A stretch of 64,000 bases of DNA, taken from contig CP073762.1 of the NCBI GenBank assembly GCA_018399055.1, positions 1,364,001-1,428,000 of the forward strand. The letters run 5' to 3'. The notes beneath the pieces were generated by a model. The model was given only the letters and a program-made list of their open reading frames with translations. It was not told where the DNA came from and did not search any database. Position numbers and translations under genes: made by a program. Source of the stretch: Simkaniaceae bacterium (GTDB lineage: Bacteria > Chlamydiota > Chlamydiia > Chlamydiales > Simkaniaceae). This document shows, one piece after another, positions 34,826 to 43,882 of the stretch (the stretch's first letter is position 1; every line of letters begins with the position of its first letter).

Positions 34826-34861
34826 TGCCTTATTATCTACTCGATGATAAGGCATTTTTTT
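34826..34861 (+). terminator. Terminator overlapping the oppA start
   Basis: A 12-bp stem TGCCTTATTATC / GATGATAAGGCA (one G-U pair) with loop TACTC, then TTTTTTT. The oppA ATG (34844) lies inside the right arm. Confidence 0.85.
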
Positions 34862-36424
34862 ATTCCTATTTTACTTTTGTTTGCAGCGGCTTCTTGTCAG
34901 AAGAAGGAGCATGCTGGAGAGCGCCAGGCAATAGCGATTAATTTTAGCTATAGCCCCTTTACTGCTGACCCCCGAAAGTGCACGGATCCTGTCACAACAA
35001 CGCTCAATTTCATGCTCTATGAGGGACTCACCCACCTAGAAGCGGATGGAACGGTATCGTACGCTTTAGCAGAGCGTGTCAAAATATCAAGAGATAAACG
35101 AAACTACCTCTTCTTTTTAAGGCCTGCGATGTGGTCCGATGGATCTCCCCTAACGGCCTACCATTTTGAAGCTGCGTGGAAGGCAGCACTGAGTCCTGAT
35201 TTCACTTCAAAGTCCGCACATCTCCTCTTTCCCATAAAAAATGCAGAGCGGGCAAAAAATGGGGAATGCTCTCTTGATGAGGTGGGGATAGAGGCCCTTG
35301 ATGAAAAAACGCTCATGGTCCGCCTTGAGCGTCCGACTCCCTATTTCTTGGAGCTGACCTCTTTTTGTACCTATTTTCCAGTTCCCTTCCATGGAGATGA
35401 GGTCCCCCACCCTAATCAAAACGGGGAAGTCCTTTCCTGTGGACCGTTTCAAATTGCATCCTGGAAAAATGATGATGAAATCGTTGCGGTCAAAAACCCC
35501 TACTACTGGAATGCTGAAGAGGTCCACTTAGAAAAAATTAACATCTCGATGATAAGCGATGAAGGAACGACTCTCAACCTTTTTGAAAAGGGGAAGCTTG
35601 ATATCGTTGGCGGATTGATCTCAACGCTCCCACTCGATGCGGTTTCGAGCCTTAAAAGCAGTGATTTGATCAGGCAGAGGCCCATTGCAGGAACCACTCT
35701 TTGCACCTTCAACGTGAACCGCTTCCCCTTTAACAACATCCATATTCGAAAGGCTTTTGCGTTAGCGATTGATCGGAAAAGGATCACAGAAAATCTTTTT
35801 CAGATGTATGACGATGTTGCCTCAGGACCTGTCCCCCATGTTCTTAAAGAAACTGTAACAACTTTCTTTTTAGATCATCAAAAAGCTCTTGCTCAACACC
35901 ACTTTCACAGGGGACTTGAGGAGCTTGGAATTACAAAAGAAGAATTTCCTCAAGTCACTTACTACTACTTCACATCTGAGCTTCACAAAAATTTAGCCAT
36001 TACCCTTCAAAACTATTGGAAGTCTGTCCTCGACGTTGATATTAATGTTCAAGCTCTAGAATTTAAATCGCACCTTGCAAAACTTTATAACCATGATTTT
36101 TCAGTTGCTCAAATGTCTTGGGTAGGACAGTATCATGATCCCATGTCCTTTCTTGAGCGCTTTAATGGAAAAGAGGCATTCCGAAACTACAGCGGATGGG
36201 AAAACCCCTATTATTCTGAACTCCTCTCAGCCTCTTACTACGCAAGCAAAGAGGGAAGAGTCACTCTTCTTGAAAAGGCAGAATCCTTGCTCATGGATGA
36301 AATGCCGATCATTCCTCTCTACCATTTCCATGTTGTCTACGTAAAGAATCCCCACCTTCATGGTCTCTCGATCTCCCCGATGGGAGATATGCAGTTTCAC
36401 AAGACCTTCATCTCTTCAGATTAA
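34844..36424 (+). CDS. oppA: Oligopeptide-binding lipoprotein of an ABC transporter
   Basis: 526 residues. Lipoprotein signal MIRHFFIPILLLFAAASC with lipidated Cys18, then the SBP type 5 fold: EGLTHLEADGTVSYALAERV, the SDGSPLTAYHFEAAWKAAL motif, and the NPYYWNAEEVHLEKINI block. It binds peptides in the periplasm for an Opp-type transporter; no permease or ATPase genes lie beside it, so it must use a remote one. Its start codon is inside the terminator hairpin of the gene upstream, and no Shine-Dalgarno sequence precedes it. The signal peptide proves this start, since no later Met gives one. Confidence 0.9.
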   Translation: MIRHFFIPILLLFAAASCQKKEHAGERQAIAINFSYSPFTADPRKCTDPVTTTLNFMLYEGLTHLEADGTVSYALAERVKISRDKRNYLFFLRPAMWSDGSPLTAYHFEAAWKAALSPDFTSKSAHLLFPIKNAERAKNGECSLDEVGIEALDEKTLMVRLERPTPYFLELTSFCTYFPVPFHGDEVPHPNQNGEVLSCGPFQIASWKNDDEIVAVKNPYYWNAEEVHLEKINISMISDEGTTLNLFEKGKLDIVGGLISTLPLDAVSSLKSSDLIRQRPIAGTTLCTFNVNRFPFNNIHIRKAFALAIDRKRITENLFQMYDDVASGPVPHVLKETVTTFFLDHQKALAQHHFHRGLEELGITKEEFPQVTYYYFTSELHKNLAITLQNYWKSVLDVDINVQALEFKSHLAKLYNHDFSVAQMSWVGQYHDPMSFLERFNGKEAFRNYSGWENPYYSELLSASYYASKEGRVTLLEKAESLLMDEMPIIPLYHFHVVYVKNPHLHGLSISPMGDMQFHKTFISSD

Positions 36425-36450
36425 TATCTTCCTGATCTTTTCTTAACAGT

Positions 36451-36479
36451 TTGCAAATAATTCCGCGTTGATTTATAGA
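36451..36479 (+). promoter_or_regulatory. Promoter of the 36509 gene
   Basis: TTGCAA (36451-36456), 17-bp spacer, TATAGA (36474-36479). The predicted start of transcription, about 36487, lies after the longer candidate ATG at 36482 and so favours the ATG at 36509. Confidence 0.6.
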
Positions 36480-36508
36480 TTTTGTTTTTCAGTCCACATG
36501 GTAGGCAA

Positions 36509-38488
36509 ATGAAAATCGACTTTTTTAAAATCAAAGCAGCAGCGCCACTTAAACATTCTCACCCAGGATTCGACACGTTCGTTGTTTCTATGGAAAAGTT
36601 GGTAAGAGAAACCATTCCGGAATCGGTGATCGCAATTCACGAAACCTCCCACTTTATTCCTGTGGATTCAAGTTTTGAGAGACTGAATGAAGCTCTCCCT
36701 CTTCTTACTCTTTCGGAAGAGGCCGATGCTCCTTGCACCCTTTCTCTAACGGTGCTTACCAGAGAGGAGAATACCCATGGCGTGGGACTTTTTTTATGCG
36801 ATATGATCACACAAAAGCTCTTTCCTGAAAAAAAAATGCCGATCTCTTTCTTACGCTCACTCAGTTTTAAGTTCATTGTCAAGCCTAAGCAAAGGTATTA
36901 CATCATTGAGATTTTCATTGAGGTAGGGAGCCTCAAGGAGCTCTATGCCATCAAGAAGCATTTCTCTCATTTTGAAGAGGAGATCAGGTTATCTATTCTA
37001 GGTGTTGAAAAAGCTCGGAAATTGGTCCTTGCAAAAGGTCTGACTGTTGAAGAAAAGCGCATGGTTCTCTCTGAGAATCTTGCGTCCTTGATTCGGAAAC
37101 CTATCAATAAAGCCCTGTTTAGTGATGTACAAAACCTCCTTCTAAAAGCACTATACGAGCACGACCCAGACAAGATTCCCGACCATATCCTGCCCTATAT
37201 CGATACAAAGCCGGAAACCTTTGACCACTTTATCTTTAAAGAGATGGAGAAGCTCTCGATTCTATTCCATGAAGAATTCGCCGCTCTTCGCTCGTTATCA
37301 CATCTAACCAAGACAATTTCTTATCTCTATCTTTTCCGAAAAATTTTGGCCTATACGACGCATACAAAACCAAATGAACGCCACCTGAGTCTCAAACTTC
37401 TCTCAACGACTCTTGAGAACGTGCCCACATTAGCCCTCCTTATCGGTGTGAATTTTATTGATCCACATGAAGTTTTAGAGGTTCAAGATGTTCTTGCTGC
37501 CGTCTCCTCCCTTGTTCCGACAGTCGAGCTGGTTCCGAGCAGTAATGTGATTGACGATGAGGAAATTGAAGGCATTCGGCTTCTCTATCTAGAGTTCCAA
37601 AAGAAGGAAGGAAACCTATTTACTGGTGAGGATTTAAGGCTTTTAAAAAAGCGTCTTCCAAAGGAGATCAAAAGTGGAATCCAAGTCCCCAAGGCTCTCC
37701 CTTCCTCTGTTGATGAAGAAAAGATGCGAAGTATTCTCTCCCTCTCTAAAGAACTTTCCTCGGTCCATGATCCTGCAGAAGTCATCATCCAATACCACGA
37801 CGCAACGGAAACACACTACCTTTTTTCTGTTATCCTTGCTCGCGTGCGAAAAAGCAATGAAGATGAACTTAAACTCACATCCTGCCCCCCCATCACAATT
37901 CGAAAACAGGAGCGCAAGGTTGCTGGAATCTTAGGTAAGCGGTATATCAAAGAAGTCTATCTTTATGAAATAAAGATTCTGAAAGAGTCTCGAAATATTG
38001 CAAAAGCACGCGCAGATGTATTTTCATTCATCAGATCTCGCGTTTACAGTCTCCATGATTACACCGGAGGAATGGTCAATAGAAAATATGAAAATTTACG
38101 AGCTTTTAAAGAGCTTCTTGAAGACCCGCTTCATGATCGCTTGATTGAAAACTATTTCTATTCTATTTCTCCTCCCTACCTGCAAAGCCTCACTTCTCCA
38201 GAGGTCTTGAAGCAGCATTTTGACCTCTTTCTGGTGGCTTTAGATCAAGATTTTTTAGTGGAACAGACGCATATCATGAAAAAAGACACTGAAACTCATA
38301 TTTTCATTGCCATTGCGTCGGCAAATGAGAGTGAAATTGATCAGATTAGAGAGAGGATTCCTCTTGGGGGAAATGCTGTTGCTTTGATGTCTCTTAAGGT
38401 CTTCGATCTTCACCTGCTCGGCCTCATTCTTCCTAAATCTGAAACATGCGCAGCAGAAATCCTAGACGATTTGGCACTATTGGTATAA
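36509..38488 (+). CDS. Unknown 659-residue protein
   Basis: Start at ATG 36509 (MKIDFFKIKAAAPLKHSHPG), chosen because the promoter TTGCAA-17-TATAGA would start transcription past the longer candidate at 36482 and TAGG lies upstream. No signal peptide; mostly soluble, mixed alpha/beta, with acidic stretches. 'FDTFVVSMEKLV' and 'HYLFSVILARVRK' read like beta-strand cores. I recognise no family. It is the last long gene before kinase-like paralogues 3 and 4, ten bases upstream of the first, so it may be co-transcribed with them. Confidence 0.65.
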   Translation: MKIDFFKIKAAAPLKHSHPGFDTFVVSMEKLVRETIPESVIAIHETSHFIPVDSSFERLNEALPLLTLSEEADAPCTLSLTVLTREENTHGVGLFLCDMITQKLFPEKKMPISFLRSLSFKFIVKPKQRYYIIEIFIEVGSLKELYAIKKHFSHFEEEIRLSILGVEKARKLVLAKGLTVEEKRMVLSENLASLIRKPINKALFSDVQNLLLKALYEHDPDKIPDHILPYIDTKPETFDHFIFKEMEKLSILFHEEFAALRSLSHLTKTISYLYLFRKILAYTTHTKPNERHLSLKLLSTTLENVPTLALLIGVNFIDPHEVLEVQDVLAAVSSLVPTVELVPSSNVIDDEEIEGIRLLYLEFQKKEGNLFTGEDLRLLKKRLPKEIKSGIQVPKALPSSVDEEKMRSILSLSKELSSVHDPAEVIIQYHDATETHYLFSVILARVRKSNEDELKLTSCPPITIRKQERKVAGILGKRYIKEVYLYEIKILKESRNIAKARADVFSFIRSRVYSLHDYTGGMVNRKYENLRAFKELLEDPLHDRLIENYFYSISPPYLQSLTSPEVLKQHFDLFLVALDQDFLVEQTHIMKKDTETHIFIAIASANESEIDQIRERIPLGGNAVALMSLKVFDLHLLGLILPKSETCAAEILDDLALLV

Positions 38489-38498
38489 ACTAGTACGC

Positions 38499-39362
38499 AT
38501 GAAAAAATGGATACTTTTCTTTTCGATTATTGCAATTTCTTCTGGGTGCGATCGCCCTAAAGGGTTCACCCTTAAAAAAATCACCTCTCACCATGCTCCT
38601 ACTCCTGAGTGGGAAGTAGAAAACACGATGTCTCGCATAGAACTGGCCTCTCTAATAGGTTCGCCCTGCCATTACCTCGGGAGTGGGAATCATACCTATG
38701 CCTTTGTATCTGATGATGGAAGGGTCGTTATCAAGTTTTTTAAACAGAAGCATATGAAAACCAAAACATGGGCAGACTCTCTCTCTATCCCTGCTAAAAG
38801 GATATTCTATCCCATGGGAAAAATTGATCGAAGAATGAAAGAAAGACAGGATTCCTTCAGTAGTTACAAACTTGCTTTTGAAAAGCTTCCAGAAGAAACC
38901 GGGATACTCTATCTCCATCTCAATAAAACGGATACTCTCAACCTCTCGCTTACCCTGATGGATCAAAATGGGGCTGCATTTGAAGTCTCTCTTGATGAAA
39001 TGGAATTTTTGATTCAGAAAAAAGCAACGCTGGTCTTTCAACACCTCAAGGATTTGTATAAAAAGGGGCAATCCAAGGAAGCTGAAAATGCGATTCTTTC
39101 TCTCTTCAATATTGTTGCAAAACGAAGTCAAAAAGGGATTTATGATAAGGATCTCCAGTTCTTCAAAAACTTTGGGTTTGTGAATAACCAAGCGATTGAA
39201 ATTGATATTGGGGAGTTTCGCATAAACCAAGATCCCCTCCCTACTTATGAGGAGCTTAAAATCCTCTCTTACCAAATCCGCGACTTTTTAAAGATGCACG
39301 CCCCAAAACACCTTTCAGAGGTTGAGAATAAAATCGCTGATCAAATTGAGCAGTACAAATGA
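38499..39362 (+). CDS. Kinase-like lipoprotein, paralogue 3
   Basis: 287 residues. Lipoprotein-type signal MKKWILFFSIIAISSGC (Cys17), shared post-anchor KGFTLKKI, glycine loop LGSGNHTYAFVSDDG, lysine in VVIKFFKQKHMK, hinge MEFLIQKKAT, catalytic-loop-like GIYDKDLQFFKNFGFV, and EIDIGEF. It shares the full signature order with paralogues 1, 2 and 4. The end overlaps the next ATG by four bases (ATGA), so it is coupled to paralogue 4. Function inferred as kinase-like; the cell place is the periplasmic face. Confidence 0.65.
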   Translation: MKKWILFFSIIAISSGCDRPKGFTLKKITSHHAPTPEWEVENTMSRIELASLIGSPCHYLGSGNHTYAFVSDDGRVVIKFFKQKHMKTKTWADSLSIPAKRIFYPMGKIDRRMKERQDSFSSYKLAFEKLPEETGILYLHLNKTDTLNLSLTLMDQNGAAFEVSLDEMEFLIQKKATLVFQHLKDLYKKGQSKEAENAILSLFNIVAKRSQKGIYDKDLQFFKNFGFVNNQAIEIDIGEFRINQDPLPTYEELKILSYQIRDFLKMHAPKHLSEVENKIADQIEQYK

Positions 39363-40228
39363 AAAAATACATTTTATCTGGTGCTGTTGCTCTTGGAATT
39401 TTTTTATGTGTCTTGACTTATGTCTCTTGTATCATGAGAACCAAGGGGTTCTCTTATAAGAAAATTCATTCTCTTTATGGATATGATTCCCGTTGGGATT
39501 TTGGACTTCCAAGCCCTGAGCAAGCGGCTCTTCTTGACCGGGTTTCCACGCAAACTTTTTCTCCTCTTGGAAGTGGCAGAGAATGCTACGCATTTGTCTC
39601 CGAAGATGGAGAGATTGTCGTAAAGTTTTTTAAGCAAAAGCATATGAGAACGCGGTATATTTTGGACTACCTTCCTCTATCTGAGCATATTCAGATGATC
39701 CGAAATGAAACCCTAAACCGCCACAGCCATCGACGCCTCAGCCTCTACCAAAGCTATCAGCTCGCCCACGAAAGGCTTCAAGATCATAGTGGAGTTCTTT
39801 ACCTTCACCTCACGAAAACAAACTATCTCAAAAAGCCAATTACTTTGTTTTCCTCGCGAGGAAAAAAACTCGTACTGAAGTTAGATGACATGGAATTTCT
39901 GATTCAAAAGCGCGCCCACCATATCTTTGACGTGCTCAGTGAATCTCCTGAGAAAGGAAAACAAACAATCGATGCAATTTTAGATTATCTAACTTTGAGA
40001 AATGAGCGGGGAATCGGAGATAATGATATCAACTGCAAAAGGAATCTGGGGGTTTTAGATGGAAAGGTTATACAGATTGATATTGGAGAGCTTTACCCAG
40101 CAATATCTCACTCTCCGAACAGAGAAGAGCTTACAGCTGCAACGCTTGATCTCAAGGATTACCTCGAAAGAAACCACCCTGAACTGGTTTTCTATCTTGA
40201 ACTGTCTATAGAAAGTCATTGCCGTTAA
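39359..40228 (+). CDS. Kinase-like membrane-anchored protein, paralogue 4
   Basis: 289 residues. Anchor at 5-22 (ILSGAVALGIFLCVLTYV), then TKGFSYKKI, glycine loop LGSGRECYAFVSEDG, lysine in IVVKFFKQKHMR, hinge MEFLIQKRAH, catalytic-loop-like GIGDNDINCKRNLGVL (the second Asp is kept, the first Lys is Asn, and Phe of NFG is Leu), and QIDIGEL. It is the most diverged copy at the loop. Inverted-repeat element A copy 2 begins 14 bp after its stop. Confidence 0.65.
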   Translation: MKKYILSGAVALGIFLCVLTYVSCIMRTKGFSYKKIHSLYGYDSRWDFGLPSPEQAALLDRVSTQTFSPLGSGRECYAFVSEDGEIVVKFFKQKHMRTRYILDYLPLSEHIQMIRNETLNRHSHRRLSLYQSYQLAHERLQDHSGVLYLHLTKTNYLKKPITLFSSRGKKLVLKLDDMEFLIQKRAHHIFDVLSESPEKGKQTIDAILDYLTLRNERGIGDNDINCKRNLGVLDGKVIQIDIGELYPAISHSPNREELTAATLDLKDYLERNHPELVFYLELSIESHCR

Positions 40229-40241
40229 TTTATACACTATT

Positions 40242-40374
40242 ATACCATTTCAAAAAAACAAAGTGGTGAATTGATCTTGATCTTTTCAATTGGTTAATAT
40301 CGATCTCCAAACCCAATTTTACCGTGAAAATCTCTGCGTCAATTCTGCACTTTATTTTTCCGAAACGGCATTAT
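40242..40374. mobile_element. MITE-like inverted-repeat element A, copy 2 (inverted)
   Basis: 133 bp. The left end ATACCATTTCAAAAAAACAA and the right end (GCACTTTATTTTTCCGAAAC...) are imperfect terminal repeats. Internal sequence such as GACGCAGAGATTTTCAC and TTGGAGATCG on the minus strand matches copy 1 (16303-16466), so the copies lie in opposite orientation. It lacks about 36 central bases that copy 1 has. Confidence 0.8.
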
Positions 40375-40452
40375 ATTTTACATACATCTGTCCCATGAAA
40401 GCAGTGATTGGGGCACACCTTTGTACGCTCAAAAACCGAAGGATAAGTTCAT

Positions 40453-40914
40453 ATGGCAATGTATAAACAGCATGCTCAATTCAATCTCTTCATAGCCCTT
40501 CCTATTCTTATGGGAGCCATGTACTATTTCCTTCACCCTGCAAGAGATCTCATGTTCATGTTTGCGGGAACATTTGCCTATAGCACCCTCTTTATGAACC
40601 CTGATATGGACCTTGCGAATCAGATTCGCTTAATGTCTATTCGGGGAATCTTAAGTATCCCTTTTCGCTCCTACTCAAAGGTTTTTAGCCACAGAGGGCT
40701 CTCCCATAACCTGATCCTTGGCTCTTTTACCCGTATCGTATGGCTTTTAGCATGGGGGGCTCTTGCTTTCTTGATTGTTTACAAGTCAATCCCGACAAAA
40801 GGATCTCTTTTAAAATTTTACAAGTATTATCAACCACTCATTCTCTATGGCTTTGGCGGCATCTGCCTGGCTGATTGGAGCCACCTTCTGCTTGACATGA
40901 AAGAGGTAAAATGA
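40453..40914 (+). CDS. DUF2227-like metal-binding membrane protein
   Basis: 153 residues with three or four membrane helices (about 10-28, 30-46, 92-114, 130-146). Motifs PDMDLANQIR (about 50-59) and FSHRGLSHNLILGSFTRI (about 77-94) fit the DUF2227 pattern, a predicted metal-binding inner-membrane protein. The reaction is unknown. Its end overlaps the ABC ATPase gene by four bases, so they are coupled. Confidence 0.75.
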   Translation: MAMYKQHAQFNLFIALPILMGAMYYFLHPARDLMFMFAGTFAYSTLFMNPDMDLANQIRLMSIRGILSIPFRSYSKVFSHRGLSHNLILGSFTRIVWLLAWGALAFLIVYKSIPTKGSLLKFYKYYQPLILYGFGGICLADWSHLLLDMKEVK

Positions 40915-41810
40915 CTCCCCTTGTCATTAAAAATCTCACCAAAAAATATGGGAGACTGGTGGCTGTTGAAGGGGTTTCCTTCGAAATTCAAAGAGGTGAG
41001 GTTTTCGGCCTCTTGGGTCCAAATGGAGCGGGGAAAACAACGATTATCTCGAATATCGTAACCTTGCAATCTTTTTCAGAAGGCTCGATTGAAGTCTTTG
41101 GAATCAATGTCCAAAAAAATCCCCGCCTTGCAAAAGCTCGTATTGGTTTTGTTCCACAAGAACTCATCCATCACGGTTTTTTTACGGTTGAAGAGATCTT
41201 AAAATATCATGCAACTTACTTTGGTATTCCTCTTGACAAGGAGCACCTAAAGTACCTCCTTGACAAGCTTCATCTTTATCACCACCGGAAAAAACTGGTG
41301 AATCAGCTCAGCGGTGGAATGAAGCGGCGTCTCTTGATCATTAAAGCGCTTCTGCATAAGCCCAAACTCCTTCTTCTTGATGAACCAACAGCAGGGGTTG
41401 ATGTTGAGTTGCGAGCTTCTCTTTGGAAATTTATTCAGGAGCTCAAAAAAGAGAACCTCTCTATTCTTTTAACAACGCATTACTTAGAGGAAGCTGAGCT
41501 TCTTTGCGATAGAATTGGCATACTGGACCACGGCCGCCTGAGAAAGGTAGACACAACAGAGAAAATGCTACAGGACTACTCTTCAAAAAAGGTAAGTCTA
41601 AAGCTATGCTCTCCTCTTGAAAAAGTATCTCATCCACTTCTTACGGCTCAAAGTGATCACCTTCTTGACTTTCAAGTCCCTAATGAAATGCCTCTCTCTC
41701 AATTATTTCAAGAAGCCTCAATCCCTATGAATTGTATTCAAGACATCAATATTAAAATGGGAACTCTCGAAGATGTGATGCAAACCATCTTAACGGGAGA
41801 TGAATCATGA
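40911..41810 (+). CDS. ABC-2 exporter ATPase
   Basis: 299 residues. Walker A GPNGAGKTT, Q-loop GFVPQE, signature LSGGMKRRLLI, Walker B LLLLDEPTAGVD and switch TTHYLEEAE. The C-terminal 75 residues are the variable tail of DrrA/NatA/NodI-like ATPases. It works with the permease that follows, with a four-base overlap. Substrate unknown. Confidence 0.92.
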   Translation: MTPLVIKNLTKKYGRLVAVEGVSFEIQRGEVFGLLGPNGAGKTTIISNIVTLQSFSEGSIEVFGINVQKNPRLAKARIGFVPQELIHHGFFTVEEILKYHATYFGIPLDKEHLKYLLDKLHLYHHRKKLVNQLSGGMKRRLLIIKALLHKPKLLLLDEPTAGVDVELRASLWKFIQELKKENLSILLTTHYLEEAELLCDRIGILDHGRLRKVDTTEKMLQDYSSKKVSLKLCSPLEKVSHPLLTAQSDHLLDFQVPNEMPLSQLFQEASIPMNCIQDINIKMGTLEDVMQTILTGDES

Positions 41811-42589
41811 ATCGATGGTTGCAAATTCAAGGTCTCTATAAGCGAGAGGTTGCTCGTTTTTTGAAGGTTCCTCTTCAAACGGTAGGAGCTCCTATCATCA
41901 ACTCAATCCTCTATCTTCTGATCTTTGGTGTCAGTTTAGGTCACTCCATCCATTTAGAAAATAATGTGCCTTATCTTGCTTTTTTGATCCCTGGGCTAAT
42001 CGCCATGTCTCTTATTAAAAATGCCTTCGACAATTCAACAAGTTCCATTATGGGACAAAAATATGTGAATGAGCTTCAGGATCTTCGGGTAACTCCTTTT
42101 TCGCTCCAGCAGCTGTGCGCTGCTAAAACACTCTCATCCTTAACACGAGGACTTTTTGTTGGGCTTATTACCTACTGCGTAGGGCAGACCTTCTACTATT
42201 TCCAAATGGGCCATTTTCTTCCCATTGCTGACCCTCTTGTTTTTATCTATTTTTTAGTCTTTGGAGGACTTGCCTTCGGCAATCTTGGAATCGCCATTGG
42301 CATGTGGTCGAAGAGCTTCGAACACGTTGGAGCGGTGAGCATGTTGATTCTCATCCCCTTAATTTATCTAGGTGGTGTTTTCTTTAGTCTAGAGGGGATG
42401 CACCCCTTCTGGCAATCTGCATCCCACTTCAATCCTCTCTTTTTTATTATCAATGGAATCCGCTACGGAATGCTTGGCAGTACAGATATTCACCTTGACA
42501 TTGCCGGAACCATCACTTTTGTCTTTTTTGTGGTCTGTTATATTTTAGCTCTCTGTAGCCTGAGAAATGGCTCACGCTATATGCGCTAG
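41807..42589 (+). CDS. ABC-2 type permease
   Basis: 260 residues with six membrane helices (about 28-48, 60-80, 105-125, 140-165, 172-195, 225-250). The sequence 'GGVFFSLEGMHPFWQSASHF' between helices 5 and 6 is the conserved ABC-2 permease loop (NodJ-like). Partner of the ATPase at 40911. It overlaps the convergent carrier at 42572 by 18 bp. Confidence 0.88.
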   Translation: MNRWLQIQGLYKREVARFLKVPLQTVGAPIINSILYLLIFGVSLGHSIHLENNVPYLAFLIPGLIAMSLIKNAFDNSTSSIMGQKYVNELQDLRVTPFSLQQLCAAKTLSSLTRGLFVGLITYCVGQTFYYFQMGHFLPIADPLVFIYFLVFGGLAFGNLGIAIGMWSKSFEHVGAVSMLILIPLIYLGGVFFSLEGMHPFWQSASHFNPLFFIINGIRYGMLGSTDIHLDIAGTITFVFFVVCYILALCSLRNGSRYMR

Positions 42590-43819
42590 AAAAATATAGT
42601 AAACGATTAGATTAATGATTGTTAGAGGGATTCCATATGCGGCAAACTCAAAGAATGAAATGCCCTTCTCCCCCCTCCTTTCAGCATTTTGAATAATAAT
42701 AAGGTTACTTGCTGCCCCAAAGATGAGGAAGTTTCCAGCGACTGTACTCCCCGCAGCTAAAGCCATGTAAGAATCCATCCCTGTAGCAAATTGCTTCAGC
42801 GTTGGCAAATATAGAGCCACAAGAGGGACATTGGAAATGAGTTGGGAAACGACGGTACTCACTGTCAAAATCCCAGGAATCGAGTGCATAAAAGGGGTGG
42901 GATTTAGGAGAACTTCTTTAATCGATGAGGTTTCCCAAACACTCCGCATTAAGATAAACATCGCAATAAAAAAGAGGAGTGTATGCCAATCAAGTCGCTT
43001 TAGAACTTCTTTCCTCTTTGGAGCAAAGATCATAAGAAAAAATGCCGGGATGAGGGCAATCCCTGGGAGAGGAATCGTTTGAATCGGAAAGAAAGAGGCT
43101 ACAATATTATACACAATTAATACGATTACCATCACGATTGCAACACGACAAAGACCCATGAGTTTTTTGCTGTAGGGCATGGTATCTTCTGTATCTTCCT
43201 TCATTTTACCTTCTTTTCTTGCAAGATAGAGGACCAAGAAAAAGAGGATGATGAGGTTAATAATGGTTGGAATTCCCAAATACTTCAGATAGTTAACAAA
43301 AGGGCTGCTGATCGGAGCACCGAGGGCAATAAAGAGGTTCTGGGGGTTTCCTATCGGCGAGAGGACGCTTCCTATAGTAATCGCAAAGGCAAGACCTAAC
43401 AAAAGAGAGTGAGAGCGAAGTCTTCTGTGGTGCGCCACCTTTAGAAGAAGGGGGGTTCCTATAATTGCTAGGGTATCATTCATGAGGACTGCAGAAAAAA
43501 GCCCCATCCCGAAAACAATGATGAAAATAAGCCATTTTAGTGAGCACCCTTCATGCAAATAGCGCGAAGCAATTTCACTAATATAGCCACTCTCTTCAAG
43601 GGCCTGTCCGACGTAAAACATTCCAAAAAGAAAGAAGATAATGCTCCAATCAATTGCAATATATGCGGAAATGATAGAGATCCGTCCGGTAAAAAGGACA
43701 ATGCAGGCTCCAATTCCCATGATCTGCCAGATTCGGAGAGGAATACGAAAGACTTGGCGAAGGGCTATCCCCAGAAAAACTAGTATTAAAACACCTAATG
43801 AAAGTGACATTATACCCAC
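42572..43819 (-). CDS. SLC13/ArsB-type anion permease
   Basis: 415 residues with about 11 membrane helices. It carries the repeated hairpin motifs of the ion-transporter superfamily: 'NDTLAIIGTPLLLKV', 'SPIGNPQNLFIALG', and near the end 'SNVPLVALYLPTL' and 'FGAASNLIIIQNA'. The SPxGNPQN and SN-type motifs fit the DASS/ArsB/CitM group, which transports dicarboxylates, arsenite or other anions. The substrate cannot be told. Confidence 0.85.
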   Translation of the reverse strand: MGIMSLSLGVLILVFLGIALRQVFRIPLRIWQIMGIGACIVLFTGRISIISAYIAIDWSIIFFLFGMFYVGQALEESGYISEIASRYLHEGCSLKWLIFIIVFGMGLFSAVLMNDTLAIIGTPLLLKVAHHRRLRSHSLLLGLAFAITIGSVLSPIGNPQNLFIALGAPISSPFVNYLKYLGIPTIINLIILFFLVLYLARKEGKMKEDTEDTMPYSKKLMGLCRVAIVMVIVLIVYNIVASFFPIQTIPLPGIALIPAFFLMIFAPKRKEVLKRLDWHTLLFFIAMFILMRSVWETSSIKEVLLNPTPFMHSIPGILTVSTVVSQLISNVPLVALYLPTLKQFATGMDSYMALAAGSTVAGNFLIFGAASNLIIIQNAERRGEKGISFFEFAAYGIPLTIINLIVYYIFLAHIA

Positions 43820-43882
43820 GCAAATCCATCTCCAGCTAGATTAGTGCTTTTCATTTTTTCTGTCATTGCATATCGTGGCCGC

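Noticed and set aside
34708-34941. A 77-codon frame bridging the 32790 gene and oppA
   Set aside because: It overlaps both genes out of frame and runs through the terminator.
38652-39275. A 207-codon frame antisense to kinase-like paralogue 3
   Set aside because: The coding strand carries shared motifs with three paralogues; the antisense frame has none.
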